Positions 30,935 through 39,451 of a DNA stretch of 64,000 bases are shown piece after piece; position 1 is the stretch's first letter, and every line of letters starts with the position of its first letter. The stretch covers positions 26,062 through 90,061 of the IMG/VR virus record IMGVR_UViG_3300026571_000427, one strand, 5' to 3'. The translations under genes and the position numbers were made by a program. Source of the stretch: a virus. The notes beneath the pieces were generated by a model. That model was not told the origin of the DNA. It did not search any database and saw only the letters and a program-made list of their open reading frames with translations.

Positions 30935-31022
30935 GCGAGTGAGACTTGGTAGTCAGAGGAGTCTTATAAACTCTTTCCGCCAGATTAGCGGCTTTGAGGT
31001 GGTTCGAATCCACCCACTCGTA
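30935..31022 (+). tRNA. Class II tRNA-like gene with anticodon TAT
   Basis: 88 bases. Acceptor GCGAGTG/CACTCGT (first pair G-U), anticodon stem GGAGT/ACTCT with loop CTTATAA, long variable arm CCGC...GCGG, normal T arm GGTGG-TTCGAAT-CCACC. The loop gives TAT (AUA, Ile), but a long variable arm belongs to Leu, Ser or Tyr. The D arm is short (GACT-TGGT-AGTC). Identity is therefore uncertain. Confidence 0.6.
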
Positions 31023-31026
31023 CCTT

Positions 31027-31099
31027 GCTCCTTTAGCAATCTGGTGAATGCAGCGAACTCATAATTCGCCTGAGGCGTGTTCGATCCACGCAAGGAGCA
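31027..31099 (+). tRNA. tRNA with CAT anticodon (Met or Ile)
   Basis: 73 bases. Acceptor GCTCCTT/AAGGAGC, anticodon stem GCGAA/TTCGC with loop CTCATAA, T arm GCGTG-TTCGATC-CACGC, discriminator A. It lacks the mismatch at 1-72 of an initiator; elongator Met and lysidine-modified Ile cannot be told apart here. Confidence 0.88.
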
Positions 31100-31100
31100 C

Positions 31101-31130
31101 TTGACAGATTACCTGTCAAACCCTTATAAT
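31101..31130 (+). promoter_or_regulatory. Sigma70-type promoter, -35 box in an inverted repeat
   Basis: TTGACA (31101-31106), 18-base spacer, TATAAT (31125-31130). TTGACAG (31101-31107) and CTGTCAA (31113-31119) are perfect complements. Confidence 0.8.
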
Positions 31131-31152
31131 ACTAAGGTCAACATTCAAAACA

Positions 31153-31368
31153 ATGACTCTCACAGCAAAATTCAAGAAAGACGTTCAAACCCTTCGTGGT
31201 GCAGCAAACGGTGACTTCTACCTTGATGTAAAGAATCCTAAACTCTATAAAAAGGTTCGTCGTTTTTATGAGAATGAGGGTGTAGTATTCTCTGGTGATC
31301 CACTGGATGATTATGAGATGCTTATGGAATATGTTCTTGCTGATCTTGAATCCGTTGAAGTTGCATGA
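31153..31368 (+). CDS. Small conserved cyanophage protein
   Basis: 71 residues, basic N-terminus and acidic C-terminus (KFKKDVQTLRGAANGDFYLD ... DYEMLMEYVLADLESVEVA). Own promoter at 31101. It overlaps the next gene by 4 bases. Function unknown. Confidence 0.72.
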   Translation: MTLTAKFKKDVQTLRGAANGDFYLDVKNPKLYKKVRRFYENEGVVFSGDPLDDYEMLMEYVLADLESVEVA

Positions 31369-31613
31369 CAACACGACTTCCTAAGGTTCTTTTGGAACGA
31401 GAAGGATATCGCTTCGTAGAAGTTGGTATTCTTGAGATTAACGGTAAACCCGATTACCGTCTCCAAAAACAAAATGAGTACACCAAACGCTGGAATGACA
31501 TTTATCTTTTTGATAATGTTCTACAATGCTCTACTGCAATGGAGGATATTGAATATGCTAAATGGTTGGACCCAGACCGTGTTCCTTGTTATGTGAAAGA
31601 CGATGAAGATTAA
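31365..31613 (+). CDS. Small conserved cyanophage protein
   Basis: 82 residues with a mixed alpha/beta pattern (YRFVEVGILEINGKPDYRLQ, WNDIYLFDNVLQCSTAMEDI). No motif recognised. Coupled to the previous gene by ATGA. Confidence 0.72.
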   Translation: MTTRLPKVLLEREGYRFVEVGILEINGKPDYRLQKQNEYTKRWNDIYLFDNVLQCSTAMEDIEYAKWLDPDRVPCYVKDDED

Positions 31614-31618
31614 TTAAA

Positions 31619-32275
31619 ATGTTAAATCATATTGAACGAATAAAAATTTGTTCCGAAGTAGCTATTAAACTTTATTACGATTTTAATTTCGAATATAGTC
31701 TAAAAGCAAAAGCGGATGAGACAGTAGACTATTCTAAAAATCAAAAAGAACAAGTACCCTTAGAAAAAGGAGAAGCAACATCTACTGTTATACATAATAT
31801 CAATGGGCAACCTCATACTTGGACAGAGAATAGGAAATACATTCAATTTTTGAATGCAAATATGCCTTACATTCTCAAAGAATTTGGTCTCTCCAATCAA
31901 CCAATTGAAGTAGCAAATTCTTGGATTAATCGTCATTCTAAAGGGGGAAGAACTGTAGAACACAAGCATCAATTTGTTGATATTGTTGTTAGTTCTTACC
32001 TTCATTGTCCACCAAATAGTGGAAATCTCTTGATAAGAGATCCATTAGAATATCATAGGGCAAATGATGTCGTAGAATCTGCTTTCTCTAAACAAGTAAA
32101 ATATCAGTATCCTTGGATTGAAGTTCCTGTTAAAACAAATGAACTTGTAATCTTTCCTGGATGGGTAAATCACAAAACAGAAGAAAGCAATTCTGATTTT
32201 GATAGATATGTTATGACTTTTAATCTCAAGTATATGCATGGTCCAATGATGGGTGAAAGTCCCGGGATGACTTAA
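31619..32275 (+). CDS. 2-oxoglutarate/Fe(II)-dependent oxygenase
   Basis: 218 residues. The double-stranded beta-helix signature is visible in the C-terminal half: VEHKHQFVDIVVSSYLHCPP, GNLLIRDP, and LVIFPGWVNHKTEESNSDFDRYV, giving the H...H and R ligands of the 2OG-FeII_Oxy_5 type. The first metal pair is probably H-x-H or H-x-D around EHKH. Such oxygenases are common in cyanophages; targets are unknown and could be proteins, sugars or nucleic acid. Confidence 0.87.
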   Translation: MLNHIERIKICSEVAIKLYYDFNFEYSLKAKADETVDYSKNQKEQVPLEKGEATSTVIHNINGQPHTWTENRKYIQFLNANMPYILKEFGLSNQPIEVANSWINRHSKGGRTVEHKHQFVDIVVSSYLHCPPNSGNLLIRDPLEYHRANDVVESAFSKQVKYQYPWIEVPVKTNELVIFPGWVNHKTEESNSDFDRYVMTFNLKYMHGPMMGESPGMT

Positions 32276-32303
32276 AAAGCGCACTGGTCGGGAGCAACCC
32301 CTT

Positions 32304-32540
32304 ATGGCAAAATCTGATCTACTTCGTTGGATTGGAAACATTCTCCTCATAATTGGTTATCAAACTATGCTATGGGGAGAATTTAAATATGGTTTAATGA
32401 TAAAGGTTGTTGGAGGATTACTCACAGTACCCTTTGCTATTAAACTTAAACTTTGGGATGTACTATTCTTATGTGCATTCTTTGGTATTACCGAGATATC
32501 AAAGTTAACCCAACTTTTCTTTAGTCCTGGAACGACTTAA
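32304..32540 (+). CDS. Conserved small membrane protein
   Basis: 78 residues with three hydrophobic helices (WIGNILLIIGYQTMLWG, MIKVVGGLLTVPFAI, WDVLFLCAFFGITEI). A recurrent cyanophage protein of unknown function. It is the last gene before the structured leader of the glycan operon. Confidence 0.72.
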   Translation: MAKSDLLRWIGNILLIIGYQTMLWGEFKYGLMIKVVGGLLTVPFAIKLKLWDVLFLCAFFGITEISKLTQLFFSPGTT

Positions 32541-32581
32541 AACTTATACTGGTGGAGTCAAAATGACCCTATTATGAGTTT

Positions 32582-32657
32582 ATTGCCTCTCTCAAGGGCA
32601 ATTGGTGCGGATGGGACTCTCTCCCGCCTGGTTTCTTGCCTCCAGTCAAAGGGCAAG
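32582..32657 (+). ncRNA. Leader RNA with two near-identical hairpins, wcaG-motif candidate
   Basis: ATTGCC (32582-32587)/GGCAAT (32597-32602) and CTTGCC (32635-32640)/GGCAAG (32652-32657) form two hairpins that share TTGCCTC at the 5' side and TCAARGGGCAA at the 3' side. A third hairpin (GGGA/TCCC within GCGG...CCGC, 32607-32627) lies between. A terminator follows, then the GDP-mannose-type epimerase gene. The published wcaG RNA motif is known from cyanophages upstream of exopolysaccharide genes; whether this sequence fits its consensus needs a covariance search. Confidence 0.6.
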
Positions 32658-32678
32658 TGGCGAGCCTGAGTTACATAA

Positions 32679-32706
32679 GAGGAGTTGCATAAACTCCTCT
32701 TTTTTT
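32679..32706 (+). terminator. Terminator at the end of the glycan leader
   Basis: GAGGAGTT (32679-32686) pairs with AACTCCTC (32692-32699), then seven T. It may end the upstream unit or act as an attenuator controlled by the leader. Confidence 0.85.
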
Positions 32707-32713
32707 GTATACT
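32685..32713 (+). promoter_or_regulatory. Possible sigma70 promoter overlapping the terminator
   Basis: TTGCAT (32685-32690) in the terminator loop, 17-base spacer, TATACT (32708-32713), 27 bases before the first glycan gene. A second TATACT lies at 32715. Confidence 0.55.
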
Positions 32714-32739
32714 ATATACTAAGAGAAATTTATTGGTCT

Positions 32740-33852
32740 ATGAGTGAGTACAAGAAAACGGCACTTGTGTTAGGTGCTGGTGGCTTTATTGGAAGTCATA
32801 TGGTAAGAAGATTAAAGTCTGAAGGTTATTGGGTGCGTGGTGTAGACCTCAAGTATCCAGAATTTTCAATTTCTGAAGCAGATGAATTCATTCAGGGAGA
32901 CCTGAGGGATATGAACTTTGTTCGCCGTGTTCTTGAATTTAAAGGAGAGCAAGGAAACTTTTATAACTCAGTTCCTTATCGATATATTCTACCCTTCCAT
33001 GAAATCTATCAGTTCGCTGCTGATATGGGCGGTGCAGGATTTGTTTTCACTGGAGAAAATGATGCTGATATTATGCACAACTCTGCAACCATCAACTTAA
33101 ATGTTCTTGAAGCACAGCGTCAATTGAATGAAACTTTTGATGGTGTTGATAATGGCACCGCTTGTGTTCGCCCAGTATTAGATTATAAAACTAAAATTTT
33201 CTATTCTGGATCTGCTTGTATGTATCCAGAACATAATCAATTAGATCCAGACAATCCCGATTGTCGTGAAGAGTCCGCTTATCCTGCTAACCCAGATTCC
33301 GAGTATGGTTGGGAAAAACTCTTCTCAGAGAGACTCTTCTTCGCTTATCACCGCAACTATGGTATTCCTGTGCGGGTTGCTAGGTATCATAATATCTTTG
33401 GACCTGAAGGAACCTGGACTGGTGGTAGAGAAAAAGCACCCGCAGCAATCTGTCGTAAAGTTGCCTACCTTTCAGAGGAAGGTGGAACCATCGAGGTGTG
33501 GGGAGACGGGCTACAAACTCGTTCCTTCCTGTATATTGATGAATGCATCGAAGCAACCCGCAGAATGATGAATAGTGATTTCATCGGACCTGTTAATATT
33601 GGTTCCGAAGAAATGGTAACCATTAATCAACTCGTAGATACTGCTGCTAAAGTTGCAGGTAAAGTCGTAGAGAAGAATCATATTGATGGTCCTCTTGGAG
33701 TTCGTGGACGCAATTCAAATAATGATTTGATTCGCGAAAAACTTGGTTGGGATTATTCACAGACTCTGGAAGAAGGTATCCGCAAGACTTATGAGTGGAT
33801 TAATACGCAAATGAAAAAGGTGGAAGAGGTGAAAGGTGACAGTAAAGAATGA
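32740..33852 (+). CDS. GDP-mannose 3,5-epimerase-type SDR
   Basis: 370 residues from the ATG at 32740. Rossmann start ALVLGAGGFIGSHMVRRL; FAADMGGAGFVFTGEN, YSGSACMYPEH and ESAYPANPDSEYGWEKLFSE (Y-x-x-x-K catalytic pair) are typical of plant-like GDP-mannose 3,5-epimerases and GDP-fucose synthases (WcaG family). It would convert GDP-mannose toward GDP-L-galactose or GDP-gulose. First gene of the 21-gene glycan operon and overlaps the next gene by 17 bases. Confidence 0.9.
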   Translation: MSEYKKTALVLGAGGFIGSHMVRRLKSEGYWVRGVDLKYPEFSISEADEFIQGDLRDMNFVRRVLEFKGEQGNFYNSVPYRYILPFHEIYQFAADMGGAGFVFTGENDADIMHNSATINLNVLEAQRQLNETFDGVDNGTACVRPVLDYKTKIFYSGSACMYPEHNQLDPDNPDCREESAYPANPDSEYGWEKLFSERLFFAYHRNYGIPVRVARYHNIFGPEGTWTGGREKAPAAICRKVAYLSEEGGTIEVWGDGLQTRSFLYIDECIEATRRMMNSDFIGPVNIGSEEMVTINQLVDTAAKVAGKVVEKNHIDGPLGVRGRNSNNDLIREKLGWDYSQTLEEGIRKTYEWINTQMKKVEEVKGDSKE

Positions 33853-34579
33853 TTTGGATATCGACTTTGATTATATTAATCAAAAACTTAAATCTGGACT
33901 AAAACTTAGAATTGATGTGGGTCTTTCCTGTGATATGGGAAGATCTAAACGATGGATTAATTTTATTGATGATGTTTTTGTTATTGGTATTGAACCCCAC
34001 CCAGAAAATTGTTCTTCCCTAAAGGAACTTTTAGTTAGAACAAGAGGTGGAGATAGATTCTATCTTATCGAAGCTGCAATTGATAATGTTGAAGAACCAA
34101 CTACAAAAGAATTTTATGGATTTGGTTGGGATGTTTGGCCAAATAATCCAGGATGTTCTTCACTACTCAAACCAAAGGGTAGGTTTGAGAATTCTACAGA
34201 AAATGTGTATAATGTGGATGTCATTTCTTTAAAGTCTATATTGGATAATATTGATTATGATGTAGTAGAAGTCTTAAAAACTGACACGCAGGGTAACGAT
34301 CTTAATGTTATTAAGAGTCTTGGTGACCACATTAAAAATGTCGTCTTCATTGATTCTGAATATGATGAATCTGATGACTATGAAAATGCAAATACTGGTG
34401 GTGAGTTAGATGAATATTTGGTAGAAAATAATTTTAAAAAATATCAGATGATTCTTCAACCGACAAGAGATATGATGGTTGAAGATACGCGATATATGAA
34501 CACTCTAATAGAAGACATAGATAAGTATTCGGATGATTATACATTTGAATCTCATGAAGTTATGGTTGATGTAGAATGA
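33836..34579 (+). CDS. FkbM-type SAM methyltransferase
   Basis: 247 residues from a GTG start behind GAGGTGAAAG. LRIDVGLSCDMGRSKRWI, IGIEPHPENCSSL and EVLKTDTQGNDLNVIKSL are FkbM-family motifs; members O-methylate sugars of lipopolysaccharide and exopolysaccharide. Residues after 200 (MMVEDTRYMNTLI) fit the typical C-terminus. Coupled by 17- and 4-base overlaps. Confidence 0.85.
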   Translation: MTVKNDLDIDFDYINQKLKSGLKLRIDVGLSCDMGRSKRWINFIDDVFVIGIEPHPENCSSLKELLVRTRGGDRFYLIEAAIDNVEEPTTKEFYGFGWDVWPNNPGCSSLLKPKGRFENSTENVYNVDVISLKSILDNIDYDVVEVLKTDTQGNDLNVIKSLGDHIKNVVFIDSEYDESDDYENANTGGELDEYLVENNFKKYQMILQPTRDMMVEDTRYMNTLIEDIDKYSDDYTFESHEVMVDVE

Positions 34580-35427
34580 AAATTACTATTCTTGGTTCCA
34601 GTGGGCAAATTGGTGCCTACCTTTCGGAGTATCTTCGAGAAAAAGGTCATACTGTTATTGACTTTGATAAGGTGGAAACACCCAATCATGATATGACTGT
34701 GATACCGAATCAATATCTTGAGAATGCAATTGAGACTGCAGACTTTGTATTCTTTCTTGCATTTGATGTTGGTGGGTCTCGTTACCTGAAGAAGTATCAA
34801 CATACTTTCCAGTTCATTGATAATAACGCTCGCTTGATGGCAAATGCATTTGGACTTCTTAAAAAGTATAATAAGAGATTTGTATTTGCATCATCTCAAA
34901 TGAGCAACATGAGTTACTCTCCATATGGGGTACTCAAAAATGTTGGAGAACTTTATACCAAATCTCTTAATGGACTTATTGTTAAGTTCTGGAATGTATA
35001 TGGTATCGAAAAGGACCATGACAAAGCACATGTTATCACAGACTTCATCCGTAAAGGATTTGAGACTGGTGCAATTGATATGCTTACTGATGGTCAGGAA
35101 GAACGGGAGTTTCTATATGCTGAAGACTGCTGCGAAGCACTTGAGGCAATTATGGAAAACTATAATGAATTTACCTCAGAAGATAATCTTCATATTACAA
35201 GCTTTAAGTCAACAAAAATCATTGACATTGCAAGTATTATTTGTGGACAATTTAATTTGATCGGAAAGTATGATGTAAAAGTTCAACCATCTGATCAAAA
35301 AGATAGTGTACAGATGGATAAAAGAAATAGACCAGATACCTATTTGATGAAATGGTGGACCCCTAAAACCACAATTGATCAAGGTATTGCTAAAGTATTT
35401 GAAGCAATGAAAGGAGATTATCTATGA
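34576..35427 (+). CDS. NAD-dependent epimerase/dehydratase (SDR)
   Basis: 283 residues. GSSGQIGAYLSEYL at the N-terminus is the nucleotide-binding G-x-x-G-x-x-G, FASSQMSNMSYSPYGVLK gives the S and Y-x-x-x-K active site. The C-terminal half has GQEEREFLYAEDCCEALEAI, the substrate-domain signature of sugar-nucleotide epimerases. Exact substrate unknown. Overlaps its neighbours by 4 bases on both sides. Confidence 0.87.
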   Translation: MKITILGSSGQIGAYLSEYLREKGHTVIDFDKVETPNHDMTVIPNQYLENAIETADFVFFLAFDVGGSRYLKKYQHTFQFIDNNARLMANAFGLLKKYNKRFVFASSQMSNMSYSPYGVLKNVGELYTKSLNGLIVKFWNVYGIEKDHDKAHVITDFIRKGFETGAIDMLTDGQEEREFLYAEDCCEALEAIMENYNEFTSEDNLHITSFKSTKIIDIASIICGQFNLIGKYDVKVQPSDQKDSVQMDKRNRPDTYLMKWWTPKTTIDQGIAKVFEAMKGDYL

Positions 35428-36416
35428 AGATATTTGTTACTGGATGCGCGGGACTCCTTGGGTCCAATTATACTCGACATCTTTTAGCGAACGGTCATAA
35501 GGTAATAGGTATTGATGATCTTTCTGGTGGATATAAAGCGTTTCTTCCAAAGGCAGAAAATTTTACATTTGCAAAATTTGATCTTGAAAGGAGAAAAAAA
35601 GTAGTTGAATTGTTCGAAGAACATAAACCAGATGTCCTTTTGCATTTTGCTGCATATGCTGCTGAAGGACTATCACCTTTTATTCGAAACTATAACTATA
35701 GAAACAATCTTATTTGTTCTGCCAATTTAATTAATGAATGTATCAAGCACGATACTAAAATGATTTTCACCTCTAGTATGGCAGTCTATGGTGAGCAAGA
35801 ACCACCATTCACTGAAGATAAGCGTCCTCAACCAATTGACCCATATGGTATTGCTAAGTATGCTGTCGAGTGTGATTTAAAATTAGCTCACGAACAGTTT
35901 GGACTTCGATACAATATTGTTCGTCCTCATAATGTTCTTGGAATTTACCAAAACATTTGGGACCGTTATCGAAATGTGATTGGTATTTTCATTCGCAAAA
36001 CTTTGAATGGTCAACCAATTCTTGTTTATGGTGATGGGGAACAGACTCGTGCTTTCTCCGATATCAAATATTATATGGAACCATTTGATAAACTTCTTAC
36101 AGAATATGATGGAGAAATTTTTAATATTGGTGCCGATAAACATTTTACTTTGAATGAGGTTGCTGAAACCGTACAGAAGATTGGTAAGAAATATGGATAT
36201 GAAGTTCCTATTGAACATGGTGAACCAAGACATGAAGTTAAGCACGCATATTGTGATCATACAAAAGCAAAAAGTATGTTAGAATTCAGGGATGAAACAA
36301 AACTTGAAGAACTAATTGAAAGTATGTTTATCTGGGCTATGAAGCAACCGAATAGAAAAGTGAAGAGTATGGAATATGAAGTTACTAAAGACATTTACGA
36401 TTATTGGAGAAATTAA
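35424..36416 (+). CDS. GalE-like NAD-dependent epimerase
   Basis: 330 residues. GCAGLLGSNYTRHLLANGH, IDDLSGGYK, LHFAAYAAEG, TSSMAVYGEQEPPF and DPYGIAKYAVE (Y-x-x-x-K) are all those of UDP-glucose/UDP-galactose 4-epimerases. GDGEQTRAFSDIKYYMEPF fits the substrate loop. It would interconvert UDP-hexoses for the operon's transferases. The next gene starts on the following base. Confidence 0.9.
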   Translation: MKIFVTGCAGLLGSNYTRHLLANGHKVIGIDDLSGGYKAFLPKAENFTFAKFDLERRKKVVELFEEHKPDVLLHFAAYAAEGLSPFIRNYNYRNNLICSANLINECIKHDTKMIFTSSMAVYGEQEPPFTEDKRPQPIDPYGIAKYAVECDLKLAHEQFGLRYNIVRPHNVLGIYQNIWDRYRNVIGIFIRKTLNGQPILVYGDGEQTRAFSDIKYYMEPFDKLLTEYDGEIFNIGADKHFTLNEVAETVQKIGKKYGYEVPIEHGEPRHEVKHAYCDHTKAKSMLEFRDETKLEELIESMFIWAMKQPNRKVKSMEYEVTKDIYDYWRN

Positions 36417-37088
36417 ATGACAACTAGAACTATCGAAATTACAAAACAAGATTTTGAATCTAAATCGGAACTGCTGGAATATGATTATGAATTTCTTTCC
36501 AAATTGGAAGGAATGTTTGATCATAGTGAAGGTGGATTATTTAATTGGAGAACAGCTGAAAATATGGTTCACCAATTAAAATTTCATAAAAAATATTTGC
36601 AAAAGATTCAACCAAAGTATATCTTGGAAATTGGAACTTTTAAGGGATTTTATTCTTACGTTGTTAAAAAAGAAATACCTGAAGTAAAAGTTTATACTTT
36701 TGGTATTAATGAGGAAAGTCAACTTTGTGTTGATGCAATTAATGAACTTTATGGTGAAAATTTTATTACTTTTTTTCCCGGAGATTCTTTAGAAACTTTA
36801 ACTTCTTTTGACAACCCAGATGACATTCCATTTGATATGGCATGGGTAGATGGTGGACATAGTTACGAATGTGCTATTTCCGATTTGGTAAATTGTGGAA
36901 AATTGGGAATAGAAAATATCTTAATCGATGATTGTGATATGGGACAAGTAACCGCTGCCTTAAGAGATTTTTGTAATATGGTTTTTTCCGATAATGAAAA
37001 TGATTATTCTTATTCTATTAAAGATTATAGTCCAAATGAAAGAATGATAACCTATTTGTCCAGAGAAAAAATTTATGAAAATATTTGA
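36417..37088 (+). CDS. Class I SAM methyltransferase (Methyltransf_24-like)
   Basis: 223 residues. ILEIGTFKGFYSYVVKK is motif I; PFDMAWVDGGHSYECAISDL is the D-G-x-H-x-Y signature of the Methyltransf_24/cephalosporin-hydroxylase-like group; IENILIDDCDMG follows. Likely modifies a sugar or a glycan intermediate. Very AT-rich. It overlaps the next gene by 14 bases. Confidence 0.78.
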   Translation: MTTRTIEITKQDFESKSELLEYDYEFLSKLEGMFDHSEGGLFNWRTAENMVHQLKFHKKYLQKIQPKYILEIGTFKGFYSYVVKKEIPEVKVYTFGINEESQLCVDAINELYGENFITFFPGDSLETLTSFDNPDDIPFDMAWVDGGHSYECAISDLVNCGKLGIENILIDDCDMGQVTAALRDFCNMVFSDNENDYSYSIKDYSPNERMITYLSREKIYENI

Positions 37089-37929
37089 TTCCTTTAGATT
37101 TTTTAATGAGTTAGAGATACTTGAAATACGTTTCAATCTCCTTTATGACTATGTGGATTATTTTGTTATAACAGAATGTCCATATACTACTATGGGTGAT
37201 GAAAAACCTCTTTATTATTTGGAGAACAAAGAACGTTTTTCCAAATTTAACGATAAGGTTATTCATGATGTAATGGATGAAATCCCTGTGGATTTTACTG
37301 CATTTTTAGAAAAACAAAAATTTCATACTGCATATGAAGACATTGATCCAAATTGTGGACAAAGATATATTGATATTCCTCTCCCCTATCAAAGGGATAT
37401 GTATGCAAGAAATTATACTGCAGTCTCGATTGAAAAAGCAGGAGTGACTGATGATGATATTGTTATAACAAGTGATGCTGATGAAATTGTAAATCCATTA
37501 ATTTTAGAAAATCTAAATTGGTTTAATCCTAATAATTTATATGTTGCAATGCAGAGAGCATTTTATTATAATCTTAATACTCATTATCATGATAATTGGA
37601 GAGGTTCAAGAATTTGTACTTGGAAAAAAATAAAAAATCTTTCTATAGACAAACTGAGAGATAGTATGTGGAATGAATCTTATCGAATTCAAGATGGTGG
37701 ATGGCATTGGAGTTATTTTGGTGGTGTGGAAAGATATAAACAAAAAATGGTCGCAGGTGCCGATGCTCAACCTTCAATAATAGTGAATGCCGAAGATATA
37801 GTCAGTGAAAAGAAAGACCCTTTGGGTAGAGGTGTAAATTATTTTCCTGTTCCTATAGATGAATCATTTCCACAGTACATTGTAGATAATCAAGAAAAAT
37901 ATTCAGAATTTATTACGCCATGGAATTGA
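37075..37929 (+). CDS. Glycosyltransferase family 17-like
   Basis: 284 residues. MKIFDSFRFFNELEILEIRF with VITECPYTTMGDEKPLYYLE and VITSDADEIVNPLILENL match GT17 (beta-1,4-GlcNAc transferase type), where D-A-D-E binds the metal and donor. RYIDIPLPYQRDMYARNY lies between. Cyanophage and other phage GT17 members are assumed to act on cell-surface glycans. Overlaps on both sides. Confidence 0.85.
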   Translation: MKIFDSFRFFNELEILEIRFNLLYDYVDYFVITECPYTTMGDEKPLYYLENKERFSKFNDKVIHDVMDEIPVDFTAFLEKQKFHTAYEDIDPNCGQRYIDIPLPYQRDMYARNYTAVSIEKAGVTDDDIVITSDADEIVNPLILENLNWFNPNNLYVAMQRAFYYNLNTHYHDNWRGSRICTWKKIKNLSIDKLRDSMWNESYRIQDGGWHWSYFGGVERYKQKMVAGADAQPSIIVNAEDIVSEKKDPLGRGVNYFPVPIDESFPQYIVDNQEKYSEFITPWN

Positions 37930-38852
37930 TTGAAGGTGTAGCACTTTCAAAACTATGTGATTATTCTTTCGGAGACCAGTCTGGTCAATGGGGGAATATT
38001 TTTACATCATTTATGAAAGATGCTAATTTATTGAATCTTGAATTCGTTAATAGATTATTTGAGATTAAAAAAAGCAGAGATTATATGACTCTGTTTATTG
38101 ATAATATTCGTTTATATAAAAGACATATTGTTGAGGTTAGTGATTCTGATAGACCATATGTCAATTCATTAATGGAAAGGAGTGATTTATTAAATCTTTG
38201 CTCAAATTTTCCTGAAATGAATTTTATTATTTTCACAAATCTTGAGGATACTCCCATTGATGATTATATCTTTGACTTGATACCCAATAATGTTTTGTGC
38301 ATTTCTGCAGTAAATGCTATTGCTAATGGTGGAAAAGTTATCCCAGCTCCTTATGGACTGCAGAGAGCAATGAATCCTAATGATATGAGAGTATCTGAAA
38401 TTAAAGGCGCTTCAAAAAATCTTCCAAATAATCCTCCCGGACTTTTATATGTGAGTCACAACGAATCTTCCAATGAAGAAAGGAAGGGAATAAAAGAAAT
38501 GTTCAGGAATAAATCTTGGGCAGTGGTACATGAAAATAGAGTTTCTTTTTCTGTGTTTCTTTATAATCTTAGTCAATCAAAATTTATGATATGCCCAAGA
38601 GGAAATGCTATTGATTGTCATCGTAATTGGGAAGTTCTTTATATGAGAAGAGTTCCAATTATGAAGAGGCATCTTTATTTGGAAACTTTATTTGCAGATT
38701 ACCCTGTTCTTTTTGTGGATAAATACTCCGAAGTAAATGAAAATCTATTAATAGAAAACGATCATTTATTCCAAAAAGCTCAAAAAATGGATTTGTCTGG
38801 ATTGACACTTCCAAAATTTTTTGATAATATCGTAAATAAGTACACGAATTAA
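37920..38852 (+). CDS. Exostosin-like glycosyltransferase (GT47-type)
   Basis: 310 residues. The C-terminal half SKFMICPRGNAIDCHRNWEV followed by MRRVPIMKRH and DYPVLFVDKY follows the exostosin pattern (C-P-x-G-x-x-x-x...R-x-x-E-x-L...G-x-x-P-V). The N-terminal half is divergent. Acceptor and donor unknown. Overlaps the GT17 gene by 10 bases. Confidence 0.72.
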   Translation: MELIEGVALSKLCDYSFGDQSGQWGNIFTSFMKDANLLNLEFVNRLFEIKKSRDYMTLFIDNIRLYKRHIVEVSDSDRPYVNSLMERSDLLNLCSNFPEMNFIIFTNLEDTPIDDYIFDLIPNNVLCISAVNAIANGGKVIPAPYGLQRAMNPNDMRVSEIKGASKNLPNNPPGLLYVSHNESSNEERKGIKEMFRNKSWAVVHENRVSFSVFLYNLSQSKFMICPRGNAIDCHRNWEVLYMRRVPIMKRHLYLETLFADYPVLFVDKYSEVNENLLIENDHLFQKAQKMDLSGLTLPKFFDNIVNKYTN

Positions 38853-39449
38853 ATGAAGTATCTAACTGATTTTTGTAATAAAGCTTTAAACGGAAACCTA
38901 GATTCTGATAGGCATATTATTACAATTTTTTCAATCGCTTTGGCATCTAAAGGTTCTACATATGTTGAACTTGGTGTTAGGGAAGGACATACCACAGAAC
39001 CTTTATATGAAGCAGCAAAGTTAAATAACGGACATCTGTGGTCTGTTGATCTTAATCCACCGTCAGAATTTAAACCAAATAATGGCAACTATACATTTCA
39101 TCAAGGAGATAGTATCAAGTTCCTTGAAGATTGGCCTAAGGATAAAAAAATAGATGTTGTTTATGTCGATGACTGGCATTCATATCCTCATGTTAAAAAG
39201 CAGTTAGAACTTCTTGATGAATTAGTTGGTCCAACAAGTGTTATTCTTTTGCACGATTTGATGTATGGAAGCACTGACCCATTCTACCATTCTGATCTTA
39301 CACTTAAAGATGGTCAATGGGCTGGTGGTGGTCCATATAGAGCAGTAGCAGAACTTGACCCACAATTCTGGGAATGGTCAACACTTCCTTGGAATAATGG
39401 TCTTACTATTTTGAGAAAAAAATACAGTAACAAATATCATCGGAGATAA
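38853..39449 (+). CDS. Class I SAM methyltransferase
   Basis: 198 residues. STYVELGVREGHTTEPLYEA is motif I, HLWSVDLNPP motif II, and IDVVYVDDWHSYPHVKKQLE the D-D-x-H-x-Y signature shared with the gene at 36417. VILLHDLMYGSTDPFYHSDL follows. Probably a paralogous sugar methyltransferase. It starts on the base after the previous stop. Confidence 0.78.
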   Translation: MKYLTDFCNKALNGNLDSDRHIITIFSIALASKGSTYVELGVREGHTTEPLYEAAKLNNGHLWSVDLNPPSEFKPNNGNYTFHQGDSIKFLEDWPKDKKIDVVYVDDWHSYPHVKKQLELLDELVGPTSVILLHDLMYGSTDPFYHSDLTLKDGQWAGGGPYRAVAELDPQFWEWSTLPWNNGLTILRKKYSNKYHRR

Positions 39450-39451
39450 TT

